From Martinezella miluonensis (lineage in GTDB: Bacteria > Pseudomonadota > Alphaproteobacteria > Rhizobiales > Rhizobiaceae), in the NCBI RefSeq assembly GCF_900094545.1, contig NZ_FMAH01000003.1, positions 247,423-311,422 of the forward strand: DNA of 64,000 nt. Reading direction: 5' to 3'. The notes beneath the pieces are model-generated. The model saw nothing but the letters and a program-made list of their open reading frames with translations. It was not told where the DNA came from and made no database searches. The first letter of the stretch is position 1, and every line of letters begins with the position of its first letter. Shown here in pieces: positions 27,891 to 35,809 of the stretch. Made by a program: the position numbers and the translations under genes.

Positions 27891-28649
27891 TCAGATCACA
27901 TCGCCACGCGCGAGCACATCCAGAAGCTGGCTGGTATTGTCGATGGAAAACTGCACACGTTCACCTGGCCATATAGATTCGGAATAGGAGATCGGCGTGC
28001 CCTTGAGGTCCACATCCACCTTCCTGAGCGCGACCACCGGCTGCGATGCCGACTGACATAGCTGCTTTGCCTCCTCATTTGTCGGCAAGCGAACGATGAT
28101 ATCCGTGCGCAGGCGGATATAATCGGGGATGCCGTACTCAGCCAGAATAAGTGTCACGCTTCGCCCGCTGCGTCGTGCCTCATCGAAACCTGGGAAGCGG
28201 CGCACGGGAAAGTAGGCGTGCGAATAGTTTATCGGCTCTTCGTCAGCGAAGCCGCGCCTGACAATGTGATAGACCGGCTCGCCGTGGGGAAGCCGCAAGG
28301 CTTCGGCAATGAGCTCCGAGGCAGGAACCACCTCCTCGTGGATGGCTTGTCCAAGCGGCTCCCTGCCCTGATCGAGCAGATTCTGGGAAAACCGTGTGCG
28401 TTCGGACAGGCGGTAGTCGAGGCGGCTATCTCTCACGAAGGTTCCACGGCCCTGCTCCACCAACACGAGCCCTCGGCTCTCGAGCCGTGAAATCGCACGC
28501 CGGATGGTATGGCGGCCAACACCGAACCGCTCCATAAGATCCGCCTCCGTCGGAAGCTGCGCCTTGGGTGACAGGCGGCCGGTCAAAATATCTTCTGCGA
28601 TATCGCTCTCGACCTGTTGCCATTGCCCATGCAGCAATTTTCTTTCCAT
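27891..28649 (-). CDS. phnF: GntR/UTRA-family regulator, PhnF-like
   Basis: A 252-residue repressor-type protein. Residues about 15-75 form a GntR winged helix (LPTEADLMERFGVGRHTIRR) and residues 95-245 a UTRA ligand-binding domain, as in HutC and PhnF. It is divergent from the phosphonate transporter and cleavage genes, which is the normal place of phnF. A perfect CATTCGAATG palindrome 27 bases upstream of its ATG, and related inverted repeats before the transporter and phnG, are its likely operators. Its ligand would be a phosphonate or pathway intermediate; this is inferred from position, not seen. Confidence 0.85.
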   Translation of the reverse strand: MERKLLHGQWQQVESDIAEDILTGRLSPKAQLPTEADLMERFGVGRHTIRRAISRLESRGLVLVEQGRGTFVRDSRLDYRLSERTRFSQNLLDQGREPLGQAIHEEVVPASELIAEALRLPHGEPVYHIVRRGFADEEPINYSHAYFPVRRFPGFDEARRSGRSVTLILAEYGIPDYIRLRTDIIVRLPTNEEAKQLCQSASQPVVALRKVDVDLKGTPISYSESIWPGERVQFSIDNTSQLLDVLARGDVI

Positions 28650-28675
28650 GCCCGCTCATCCGAGTTTATTGATGT

Positions 28676-28685
28676 CATTCGAATG
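28676..28685. promoter_or_regulatory. Candidate PhnF operator upstream of phnF
   Basis: Perfect 10-base palindrome CATTCGAATG, 27 bases upstream of the phnF start codon. The same half-site appears in the inverted repeats before the transporter gene and before phnG, suggesting autoregulation. Confidence 0.55.
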
Positions 28686-28830
28686 TCATATATCGGCTCC
28701 AGCATTGCTTTTCAATCTCCGTCTCATGACCGGTGCCCGCTAGATGGCTGCAGAAGTGAAATTCGCCTCTGATCTTTTACCGTTAGGCCATCAGATCTTC
28801 ATACGCATGTCACCTGCCGTCACTAGATAA

Positions 28831-28862
28831 ATATTCGGATGTTTTATTAATCATTCGAATAT
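28831..28862 (+). promoter_or_regulatory. Candidate PhnF operator before the transporter genes
   Basis: Inverted repeat ATATTCGGATG (28831-28841) and CATTCGAATAT (28852-28862) around a 10-base AT-rich spacer; ten of eleven positions pair. It ends 10 bases before the ATG of the solute-binding protein gene, where a bound repressor would block transcription or initiation. Confidence 0.6.
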
Positions 28863-28872
28863 TGAGGATATA

Positions 28873-30120
28873 ATGGTAGCGCTTAATCGTCGGCAATTCA
28901 TCGCGGGCACGACCGCAGTCATCGGCACATCGATCGCAATGACCGGCAAGGCTCGATCCGCCGACGCGGCGATCGAAATATCGAGCACATGGGGCGCCGA
29001 CAAGCCCTTCCAGAAGGTCGTCGATGCCTTCAACGCAAAGAATCTCGGCGTAACCGTTACCAACCGGTTCGACGGCGACTACGAGGCCGTCACCGCCAAG
29101 GCCGTCGCCAGCATCGCCGCAGGCCGCCCTCCGGCCATGATGGTCACCGGCTGGAAGTTCGGCTATTTCGCCAAGCGCACGCTCGGCGCCCGCGATCTGC
29201 GCGAGATCAATGCCGCAAAGGCAGAAGCAATTCTCGCCAATTTCCGTTCGTCCGTACTGCCGCTCGTCACCGTCGATGGCGCAGTCATCGGCCTTCCTTG
29301 GGCGATGTCGACGCCGATCACCTATATCAACAGCGAAATATGGAAGGCCGCGGGTCTCGATCCCAACCTGCCGGAAACGCCGGATACAAAGTGGCTCTAC
29401 GAGAGCGCACGCAAGCTCGATGCCGCGCTCAAAGGGAAGCATCCGACCTACCGTTCGCCGATCTCGCTTTCCAACAACGAATGGACGAGCCAGTCCTTCA
29501 TCCAGAATGCCGGCGGCTTCATCATCAATCCCGATGGCAAGCTGTCCCTGAATAGCCCGGAAGCAATTGCCGGCATGAGCGAATATTGCGCTCCCGCCCA
29601 TGAGGGCCTTTGGCTGCCCGTCAGCGACAAGGAGCAGGTCGCTGCGTTCCAGTCGGGCGCGCTGGCCATTTGCACGACGAGCTCGACATTGGCCATCACC
29701 TTCCCGTTCGGAGCCGCGAAGGCCATCACGACGAAGTTCCCCGGCCTCCCCGGACATCCGCGCAAGATGAATAGCGGCGGCAATTTCCTCGCCGTCTACA
29801 CGCGTAACAAGGAACAGGCGGAAGCTTCGCTCGTCTTCCTCGAATTCTGCGCTTCGAAGGAAGGGCAGGCACTGTGGTCCCAGACCGGCTATCTCAACAC
29901 GTCGCAGCACGACATTCCGCTGATCAACGAATTCATGAAGCCCGCAGCCGCGCAACTGGCGGACGGTTTGACCGCGGAAACGATCTGGCCGGGCAAGCGC
30001 GGTCTCGAGGGTCAGGCCGTATGGCGCAAGTGGGTTTCGCGCATGCTGCTCAAGGAAACGACGGTTGCCGACGGCATCAAGGGCGCTCACGGCGAGCTTG
30101 CAGGACTGATTTCGGCATAG
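28873..30120 (+). CDS. Extracellular solute-binding protein, carbohydrate (CUT1) type
   Basis: A 415-residue secreted protein. The leader has a twin-arginine motif (NRRQFIAG, residues 5-12) and a hydrophobic core with an Ala-x-Ala-like site near residue 33, so it is probably exported folded by Tat. The rest is a SBP_bac_1 fold like UgpB/MalE-type receptors: ISSTWGADKPFQKVVDAFN at the start, GLPWAMSTPITYINSEIW near residue 140, and the hinge region KMNSGGNFLAV. ATG at 28873 has GAGG 7 bases upstream. It is the first gene of the unit leading to the phn genes, so it probably binds a phosphonate-linked or sugar-like compound. UgpB-type receptors that bind glycerol-phosphate compounds are a precedent. 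Confidence 0.9.
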   Translation: MVALNRRQFIAGTTAVIGTSIAMTGKARSADAAIEISSTWGADKPFQKVVDAFNAKNLGVTVTNRFDGDYEAVTAKAVASIAAGRPPAMMVTGWKFGYFAKRTLGARDLREINAAKAEAILANFRSSVLPLVTVDGAVIGLPWAMSTPITYINSEIWKAAGLDPNLPETPDTKWLYESARKLDAALKGKHPTYRSPISLSNNEWTSQSFIQNAGGFIINPDGKLSLNSPEAIAGMSEYCAPAHEGLWLPVSDKEQVAAFQSGALAICTTSSTLAITFPFGAAKAITTKFPGLPGHPRKMNSGGNFLAVYTRNKEQAEASLVFLEFCASKEGQALWSQTGYLNTSQHDIPLINEFMKPAAAQLADGLTAETIWPGKRGLEGQAVWRKWVSRMLLKETTVADGIKGAHGELAGLISA

Positions 30121-30130
30121 GCCTGGTATC

Positions 30131-31015
30131 ATGCCATTTCGTTTCAAATCGCTGGCCCCCTATTTGTTCGTGGGGCCGGCCGTGCTTGCCGTGGCGATAT
30201 TTCTCTACGGTCCGCTCGTAGCCTCGATGTTGCTGTCGGTGGTCGACTGGAATCTGCTGTCGGCAGATATTCGCTTTGTCGGCGTCGACAACTACGCATC
30301 CATTTTCGACAATCCCGACTTCCGCATGGCTGCCTGGAACACGCTGCTCTACTGCGTCGTCCTCATCCCGGCCGAGATCGTCATCCCGCTGATCTTTGCC
30401 GTCATGCTGCATTCGGTACGCAAGAATCCCCTGCAGGGGCTTTATCGCGGCAGCCTGTTCCTGCCGACGATCGTCGCCTATTCCGTTGCAGGTGTTGCCT
30501 GGTCCTGGCTGTTCAACCCCGTCAACGGTCTCTTCAACGAAGTTCTCGGATATTTCGGCTTTCCGCCGTCGCGCTGGCACACGGATCCGAACCTTGCGTT
30601 GTTTTGCGTCAGCCTGGTGACCTTCTGGAAGACCTTCGGCCTCAATATGCTTCTTTGGCTGGCAGCGCTGGCAAATCTGCCGAAACAATTGCGTGAGGCG
30701 TCACAGCTCGACGGCGCTGGCTCCACACGACATTTCTTCAGCATCAGCCTGCCGCTGATGACGCCAACTGCCTTCTTCATCAGCGTTACGACCTTCTTCC
30801 ATGTCCTCGACGACATCGTCGGCATCATCGATGTCCTGACCCACGGTGGACCGGCAGGCAGAAGCTCGAGCCTTCTGTATTTCCTGTGGCAACAAGGCCT
30901 GCTGTTCTTCCAGTTCGGGCCGGCAAGCGCCGTCGCCGTCATCATCATCGTCCTCGTGCTCGCCATCACATGGCTGCAGTTCCGCGTCAGCGAAAAGCGG
31001 GTGCATTACAGATGA
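30131..31015 (+). CDS. ABC transporter permease, CUT1 MalF/UgpA type
   Basis: A 294-residue permease with six membrane helices (first at about residues 10-38) and the coupling loop EASQLDGAGSTRHFFSISLP (about 196-215), which docks on the ATPase. It lies 10 bases after the solute-binding gene and overlaps the next permease by ATGA. No ATPase gene follows. Confidence 0.93.
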   Translation: MPFRFKSLAPYLFVGPAVLAVAIFLYGPLVASMLLSVVDWNLLSADIRFVGVDNYASIFDNPDFRMAAWNTLLYCVVLIPAEIVIPLIFAVMLHSVRKNPLQGLYRGSLFLPTIVAYSVAGVAWSWLFNPVNGLFNEVLGYFGFPPSRWHTDPNLALFCVSLVTFWKTFGLNMLLWLAALANLPKQLREASQLDGAGSTRHFFSISLPLMTPTAFFISVTTFFHVLDDIVGIIDVLTHGGPAGRSSSLLYFLWQQGLLFFQFGPASAVAVIIIVLVLAITWLQFRVSEKRVHYR

Positions 31016-31851
31016 ACGGTATCGGTCATAAGTTTCACAGGTTGCTGCTGCACTTCGTGCTCATGGCAATCTGCATCGTCACCGTATTTCCGCTTGTCTG
31101 GATGGTGTCCGCAGCCTTCACGCCCAATGACATGATCATGGCCAAGTCCGTGCGCCTTTGGCCCGAAAATCCGACGCTGTCGAATTTCACCATAGCCGCA
31201 AGCCGCCATCCCATCTGGATGTGGCTGTGGAATTCCGTCCTCACGGCAACCCTTATCACCGTCGGAAAGCTTGTTCTCGCGATCCCGGCGGGATTCGCCT
31301 TCGGGCGGCTGGAGTTCAAGGGGAGACAGACACTGTTCTGGTTCGTCATCGCCACCATGTCCTTTCCGAACGTGCTGGCGATCCTCCCGACCTATATCGC
31401 CGTGGTAAAGCTCCAAGCCTTCAATACCTATGGCGCAATGATCATCCCGTCGATTCCCTATATCGGTTTCTACGTCTTCTACATGTGTCAGGCCTTCCGG
31501 TCGCTGCCCGGCTCGATGTTCGAGGCGGCACGGATCGACGGAAGCGGCCTGTGGCGGCAGTTCATCGAAATCGGCGTTCCGAACGTCATCCCGGCAATCG
31601 CGGCCCTTTCGGTGATTTCCTTCATGGGCGCCTGGAACATCTATCTCTGGGGCCAGCTTGTGCTGGACGACGCCTTCAAGAAGACGCTGACGACAGGCAT
31701 TGCCGTCTTTGCCGATCTCGAAGGAGCTGAGCGAGCCTGGGGTCCATTGATGGCGACAAGCCTGTTGTCGACCGTCCCCGTTCTCTTGATCTTCCTGCTG
31801 GCGCAGCGTTTCATCGTGGACGCACTGGCACCAGGCATTGACGACAGATAG
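31012..31851 (+). CDS. ABC transporter permease, CUT1 MalG/UgpE type
   Basis: A 279-residue permease with six helices; coupling loop EAARIDGSGLWRQFIEIGVP (about residues 179-198). The start ATG at 31012 overlaps the stop of the first permease; a longer frame upstream is only overlap. With the two preceding genes it forms an importer that still needs an MsmK/UgpC-type ATPase from elsewhere in the genome. Confidence 0.93.
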   Translation: MNGIGHKFHRLLLHFVLMAICIVTVFPLVWMVSAAFTPNDMIMAKSVRLWPENPTLSNFTIAASRHPIWMWLWNSVLTATLITVGKLVLAIPAGFAFGRLEFKGRQTLFWFVIATMSFPNVLAILPTYIAVVKLQAFNTYGAMIIPSIPYIGFYVFYMCQAFRSLPGSMFEAARIDGSGLWRQFIEIGVPNVIPAIAALSVISFMGAWNIYLWGQLVLDDAFKKTLTTGIAVFADLEGAERAWGPLMATSLLSTVPVLLIFLLAQRFIVDALAPGIDDR

Positions 31852-31858
31852 GCAAAGC

Positions 31859-32659
31859 ATGCCCCGAGTCATCGTAATCGGATCGGTAAATCACGATCGT
31901 ATATGGCAACTGGATGCCCCGTTGGTTCGGGGCGGCCGGATGCAGTTTTCATCCAGAATAACCCGGCTTGGCGGCGGAGCTTATTATACCGGCCAGCAGC
32001 TTCTGGAATTGGGAGCCGACGTCGCCGTCGTTTCGCGGCTGATGCTGGACGAGCAAGGACAGGCGGCGCTCAAGTCGCTATCCGAAGCCGGTTTCGACAC
32101 CGAATACATAGTGATGGCAACGGGAGAAACCGCGCCGCTGGAAATTTTCCTGGAGCCGAACGGCGAGCGGACGATCATCGCTCCCGCGGGGCGGTCGTAT
32201 CCTTTAACGGCCGCGGGGAAGTTGTCGAGCGCAGGCGTCTATATCAATGCCCTTGCTCTTGACGACGACCTGGTCGATCAGATCGATGCCCAGCCGCTCG
32301 TTGTCTCGCAATTTCCGCTCAAGCCCGCGACGCCTCGCCCGGCAGACTATGTCATCTCCTCTCGTGACGACGTTTCCGACGATCTCGCGCTCGCCTGGCA
32401 GCGCGCGCGCCAGATCGCCGGCTCACGCCTGAAGATGCTCGTACTCACCGACGGGCCGCGCCCGATCACACTGTTCGACGGTTCGGACGCCGTAGAGGTC
32501 GAACCGGCGGCGAGGATCGATACGGCAAATACGATCGGCGCGGGCGACCGCTTCGCGGGCGCTTTTCTGTTCGCTTTGCTGCAAGGGCAGACGCCGGCGG
32601 CAGCCGTATGGGACGCAAGCCGCATCACGGCCGAATGGTTACGCCAGCGCGACGACTGA
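31859..32659 (+). CDS. PfkB family carbohydrate kinase
   Basis: A 266-residue ribokinase-fold kinase. N-terminal VIVIGSVNHD, glycine pair in RLGGGAYYTGQQL (about residues 37-49) and the C-terminal NTIGAGDRFAGAF (catalytic Asp, about 224-236) are intact. ATG at 31859 is 7 bases after the permease stop and preceded by AGG. It is shorter than most ribokinases (about 300). The position between importer and phnG suggests it phosphorylates the sugar-like part of the imported compound or a ribose product of the C-P lyase steps; it might stand in for the missing phnN activity. Both are inference. Confidence 0.85.
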   Translation: MPRVIVIGSVNHDRIWQLDAPLVRGGRMQFSSRITRLGGGAYYTGQQLLELGADVAVVSRLMLDEQGQAALKSLSEAGFDTEYIVMATGETAPLEIFLEPNGERTIIAPAGRSYPLTAAGKLSSAGVYINALALDDDLVDQIDAQPLVVSQFPLKPATPRPADYVISSRDDVSDDLALAWQRARQIAGSRLKMLVLTDGPRPITLFDGSDAVEVEPAARIDTANTIGAGDRFAGAFLFALLQGQTPAAAVWDASRITAEWLRQRDD

Positions 32660-32715
32660 GCGCTTCGCGCGGGTCGAGGAATCTCGCCTCTCAAAGCAAA
32701 ACGTGATGGACAATT

Positions 32716-32746
32716 CATTCGGATGACTATAGTAGTCGTCCGAATG
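32716..32746 (+). promoter_or_regulatory. Candidate PhnF operator before phnG
   Basis: Thirty-one-base inverted repeat centred on 32731: left arm CATTCGGATGACTAT (32716-32730), right arm GTAGTCGTCCGAATG (32732-32746), with 13 of 15 positions complementary. It lies 52 bases upstream of the phnG start in a 138-base gap, so phnG-M probably has its own promoter controlled by the same regulator as the transporter genes. Confidence 0.65.
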
Positions 32747-32797
32747 TTTCCGGTGAGCTACCACCGACCTAAGCGACCCCTAAGTGCCAAGGAAAAG

Positions 32798-33259
32798 ATG
32801 ATGACTGAGGAGAAGACTGGTGATCCGGTCGGCGCATTCTATGCCCATGCGCAGGCTCTGGAGATTCTCGCTGCGAGCCGTCCGGCAAGCATAAAGGCCG
32901 CCGCCGAACAGTTGCTCGACACGCTTGGCGGCGTCGACGTTGTCGTCAACCGCACTGGCCTTGTGATGCTTCCGTTGACGGATACGGTCCAAGGCACCGC
33001 CTTTCATCTGGGCGAAGTGCTGGTGTCCGAAGCGCATATCCGCGTGCCGGAACGCTCCGCCGAAGGCTACGGCGCCGTCATTGGCCGCGATCTCGAGCAT
33101 GCCATGGCAATGGCGATCATCGATGCGGCCATCGCCAGCAATCATCGGGCCGACATCATCCTTGAGCTTCTGAACGCCGAACGCGACCGCCAGCAGGAAG
33201 AAGACCGCCAGTTGCTGCGAAAAGTCGAAGCGACCCGCGTGCAGATGGAGACATTCTGA
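32798..33259 (+). CDS. phnG: C-P lyase complex subunit PhnG (divergent)
   Basis: About 153 residues. The conserved core FHLGEVLVSEAHIRV (about residues 69-83) and YGAVIGRDLEHAMAMAIIDA (about 91-110) identify PhnG, a scaffold subunit of the PhnGHIJ core that joins the phosphonate to the ribose of ATP. Family members usually end with a FFTMxRG-type segment; this one stops at VQMETF, so the C-terminus is shortened. Start: tandem ATGs at 32798 and 32801 after AAGGAA. First gene of the phnGHIJKLM unit, 2 bases before phnH. Confidence 0.85.
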   Translation: MMTEEKTGDPVGAFYAHAQALEILAASRPASIKAAAEQLLDTLGGVDVVVNRTGLVMLPLTDTVQGTAFHLGEVLVSEAHIRVPERSAEGYGAVIGRDLEHAMAMAIIDAAIASNHRADIILELLNAERDRQQEEDRQLLRKVEATRVQMETF

Positions 33260-33261
33260 CC

Positions 33262-33807
33262 ATGGCACATTCCCTCGTACCGACCGCGGACGATACTCGC
33301 ACCAACGCCACGTTCGAAGATCTGATGTGGGCTCTGAGCCGACCCGGCCAGCCGCGCGACATGTCGGGAGAAGGCTTCTGGGGTCTCGCGGAGAGCCTGC
33401 TCGATCGTGAATGCAGCTTCCATTGCGAAGACGACGCCTCTTTGAGCGTCTTGCTGGCCGCAACTGGCGCCCGCCCGACGCCGCTTACCGAGGCGGATTA
33501 TGTCTTCGCGGCAATCGACGCCCCCGCAAAAGTCAAAGCCCTCGCCTCGCTGCGCATAGGCAGCCTCGCCTATCCGGACGATGCAGCGACCTTGTTTGTC
33601 CCCGCACGATTTGGCGCCGGACAGCGACTGCGTCTTTCCGGTCCCGGTATCAAGGACAGCGTCACGATCGATATCGATGGCGTCGATCCTGCCTTCTGGC
33701 AGATGCGTGCGAAAGCGATCCGCTATCCGCTCGGCTGGGATCTCTATCTGGTCGATGGCAAGCGTCTGCTCGGCATTCCCCGTTCAACGAAAATCGAGGT
33801 GCTGTGA
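33262..33807 (+). CDS. phnH: C-P lyase complex subunit PhnH (divergent)
   Basis: A 181-residue subunit of the C-P lyase core, homologous in fold to PLP-transferase domains but without cofactor. ATFEDLMWALSRPGQP near residues 18-33 is the PhnH opening (F-x-x-L-M-x-A-x-x-x-P-G), and FWQMRAKAIRYPLGWDLYLVDG (quoted in part; about residues 142-163) matches the typical P-x-G-x-D-x-x-x end. It overlaps phnI by ATGA. Known role: forms the PhnG2H2I2J2 complex; here it supports that a full core is made. Confidence 0.88.
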   Translation: MAHSLVPTADDTRTNATFEDLMWALSRPGQPRDMSGEGFWGLAESLLDRECSFHCEDDASLSVLLAATGARPTPLTEADYVFAAIDAPAKVKALASLRIGSLAYPDDAATLFVPARFGAGQRLRLSGPGIKDSVTIDIDGVDPAFWQMRAKAIRYPLGWDLYLVDGKRLLGIPRSTKIEVL

Positions 33808-34901
33808 TGGCTTATGTAGCAACCCGCGGCGGCGAATATGCCATCGAGCAGGCGGAGAGACTTTTCCGCAGCGATCTCGGTCCGATTACCCGCGGGCGCG
33901 TCGAAGCCGTCCGCACCGGTCTCCCTTATCTCATCGACCGCGTCATGGGCGAGGCATCGCTCTATGAGCCCGATCTCGCCGCGCTGGCGCTGGCTCAAGC
34001 AGGCGGCGATCTCTACGAAGCGATCCTTCTGCTGCGCGCCTATCGTACCACGCAGCCTCGTATCGCGGTCGCCGAACCAGTTGGCCAGACAGATCTCTTC
34101 ACCGTTCGCCGCATCTCGGCCGCCTTCAAGGACATCCCGGGCGGCCAGATCCTCGGCCCCACGCTCGACTACTCGCACCGCTTGCTGCAGGTCGACGTGT
34201 TGAAGGGCGAAGACTATGTGCCGGAACCGGTTATTCCGGCAGCAAAACCGGCTCCAGCGACCCAACCGTCTCTAACCAGCTGGCAGAAAGCGCAAGGCCT
34301 CATTCCCGAGCATCCAGCCCAATCCGTCGCGCCCGACGACATTCCCGATTTGACGCGCGAGCCGCTGCTCTTCCCCGCGACCAGAGCACACAAGCTGCAG
34401 AGCCTCGCGCGCTCCGACACCGGGGGAACCCTGGCGCTCGGCTATGCCACCATGCGCGGCTACAGTTCCGTGCATCCGACGGTCAACGAACTGCGTCTGG
34501 CCGAAGCACCGGTCCGGATGAGTCACCCCTGCGGCACCGTCTTCAGCGCCGGCCGCGTCCGTGTCAGCCAGACCGAAGTCATATCAAAGGCGAGAGAGCT
34601 GGAGCTGGGTTTCTCCGCCACCTTCGGTTGGAACGAGGTGAAGGTGATTGCGGCTGCGACGCTCGATCTCGCCTCCACCCAGCCCAATCCGCATCCAGCC
34701 GCCAACGAGGAATTCGTCCTCTATCACACCGAGCCGGTCGAAAGCTCGGGGTTCTGCATCCACTTCAAGCTTCCGCACTATGTCACGTTCCAGTCGAGCC
34801 TGGATGCGCTGCGCCGGGTCAAGGCGGACAGGAGTGCTGCCACCACAAAACCCGCCGATGATGAGAAGCTTGCCGCCCGGCAAGAGGAGGTCGCACTGTG
34901 A
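33807..34901 (+). CDS. phnI: C-P lyase complex subunit PhnI (divergent)
   Basis: A 364-residue protein. MAYVATRGGEYAIEQAE at the start, LLLRAYRTTQPRIAVAEP (about residues 74-91) and KDIPGGQILGPTLDYSHRLL are clear PhnI features; PhnI is the nucleosidase that replaces adenine of ATP with the phosphonate. The paired zinc histidines of the E. coli protein (H328, H333) are kept in HFKLPHYVTFQ (His319 and His324 here). Between residues about 245 and 290 it differs strongly: the E. coli GELLMTECEM region reads AGRVRVSQTEVIS. ATG at 33807 overlaps phnH; the open frame further upstream is overlap. Confidence 0.88.
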   Translation: MAYVATRGGEYAIEQAERLFRSDLGPITRGRVEAVRTGLPYLIDRVMGEASLYEPDLAALALAQAGGDLYEAILLLRAYRTTQPRIAVAEPVGQTDLFTVRRISAAFKDIPGGQILGPTLDYSHRLLQVDVLKGEDYVPEPVIPAAKPAPATQPSLTSWQKAQGLIPEHPAQSVAPDDIPDLTREPLLFPATRAHKLQSLARSDTGGTLALGYATMRGYSSVHPTVNELRLAEAPVRMSHPCGTVFSAGRVRVSQTEVISKARELELGFSATFGWNEVKVIAAATLDLASTQPNPHPAANEEFVLYHTEPVESSGFCIHFKLPHYVTFQSSLDALRRVKADRSAATTKPADDEKLAARQEEVAL

Positions 34902-35809
34902 AACTTCAGGAACTCACGAAGCCTTGGGTGGCTTTCAACTACGGCTTTCTCGACGAATCCGCCAAGCGCGAAATCCGCCGCCGCATTCTGAAGGCGATTG
35001 CGGTGCCGGGCTACCAGGTGCCTTATGCCAGCCGCGAAGTGCCAATTGCCCGCGGTTGGGGAACGGGCGGCCTGCAGGTGACGCTGACACTTCTCAAGCC
35101 GACCTCCGTCGTCAAGGTCATCGACCAGGGCTCCGACGATTCAGTCAATGCCAGCAGCATCCGCAAATTCGTCGGGCGCGTCGGCGGGGCAGTCGAGACG
35201 GAAGACACCTTGGCTGCGACTATCGTCCAATCCCGCCACCGCATTCCGGAGGAAAAGCTGCGCGAAGACCAGATCCTCGTGCTGCAGGTTCCGGACCCGG
35301 AGCCGTTGCGCGCCGTCCAGCCGGACCTGTCCGTCGCCCGCGAAATGCATGGTGATGCCGATTACGGGCAACTATGGCTCGTGCTCTACGAACAGCTCGT
35401 CAAATCGGGGCGTATCATGCAGGGATCGAGCTATCCGAGCATGGTCAACGGCCGCCACGTCATGACGCCGTCGCCTATACCGCGCTGGGACGTGCCCAAG
35501 CTCAATCAGGCCGACCATCTGACGATCCTGTCCGCCGGTCGAGAGAAGCGCATCTTTGCCGTGCCGCCCTATACGAGCGTCGAACCGCTGGTCTTCGACG
35601 ACGTCCCGTATCGCGTCGAGGATCACCAGGACAAGACCTGCTACCGCAGCAACGTCACGGGCTTCTTCATGAACGAACTTCCGCAGGACGACGGCTCTTC
35701 GCAATACGAACTGTCCGACAGCCACTTCGGCGTCAAGCACATCCGCAAATCGGAAGCCGAAGCAGTCGAGATCGGCGAAACCTGGTACAACAATGGAAAG
35801 ATGGACTGA
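34898..35809 (+). CDS. phnJ: PhnJ-like C-P lyase subunit lacking the Fe-S cysteines
   Basis: A 303-residue homologue of PhnJ, the radical-SAM enzyme that breaks the C-P bond. Much of the protein is well kept: NYGFLDESAKREIRRRILKA, VPGYQVPYASREVP (the Gly of the glycyl radical, Gly32 in E. coli, is Gly38 here), GWGTGGLQVT, VIDQGSDDSVNASSIRKF, RHRIPE and SAGREKRIFAVPPYTSVE. But the C-terminal metal region is rewritten. E. coli has Cys241, Cys244 and Cys266 (4Fe-4S) and Cys272 (catalytic); here the same stretch reads DKTCYRSNVTGFF then QYELSDSHFGVKH. Cys248 is the only cysteine in the whole protein. Canonical cluster binding and thiyl-radical chemistry should be impossible. GTG start after AGAGGAGG, overlapping phnI by 4 bases. 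No frameshift or stop is seen, so it is not simple decay. Confidence 0.85.
   Translation: MKLQELTKPWVAFNYGFLDESAKREIRRRILKAIAVPGYQVPYASREVPIARGWGTGGLQVTLTLLKPTSVVKVIDQGSDDSVNASSIRKFVGRVGGAVETEDTLAATIVQSRHRIPEEKLREDQILVLQVPDPEPLRAVQPDLSVAREMHGDADYGQLWLVLYEQLVKSGRIMQGSSYPSMVNGRHVMTPSPIPRWDVPKLNQADHLTILSAGREKRIFAVPPYTSVEPLVFDDVPYRVEDHQDKTCYRSNVTGFFMNELPQDDGSSQYELSDSHFGVKHIRKSEAEAVEIGETWYNNGKMD

Noticed and set aside
28808..28823. Possible Pho box (TGTCAC and CGTCAC) before the transporter genes
   Set aside because: The repeat period is 10 bases where PhoB sites use 11, and the second half deviates; phosphate control is plausible but not shown.
34898..35809. Treating phnJ as a pseudogene
   Set aside because: The frame is intact over 303 codons, has a strong ribosome site, overlaps both neighbours and keeps most conserved family positions, which argues for a working variant.
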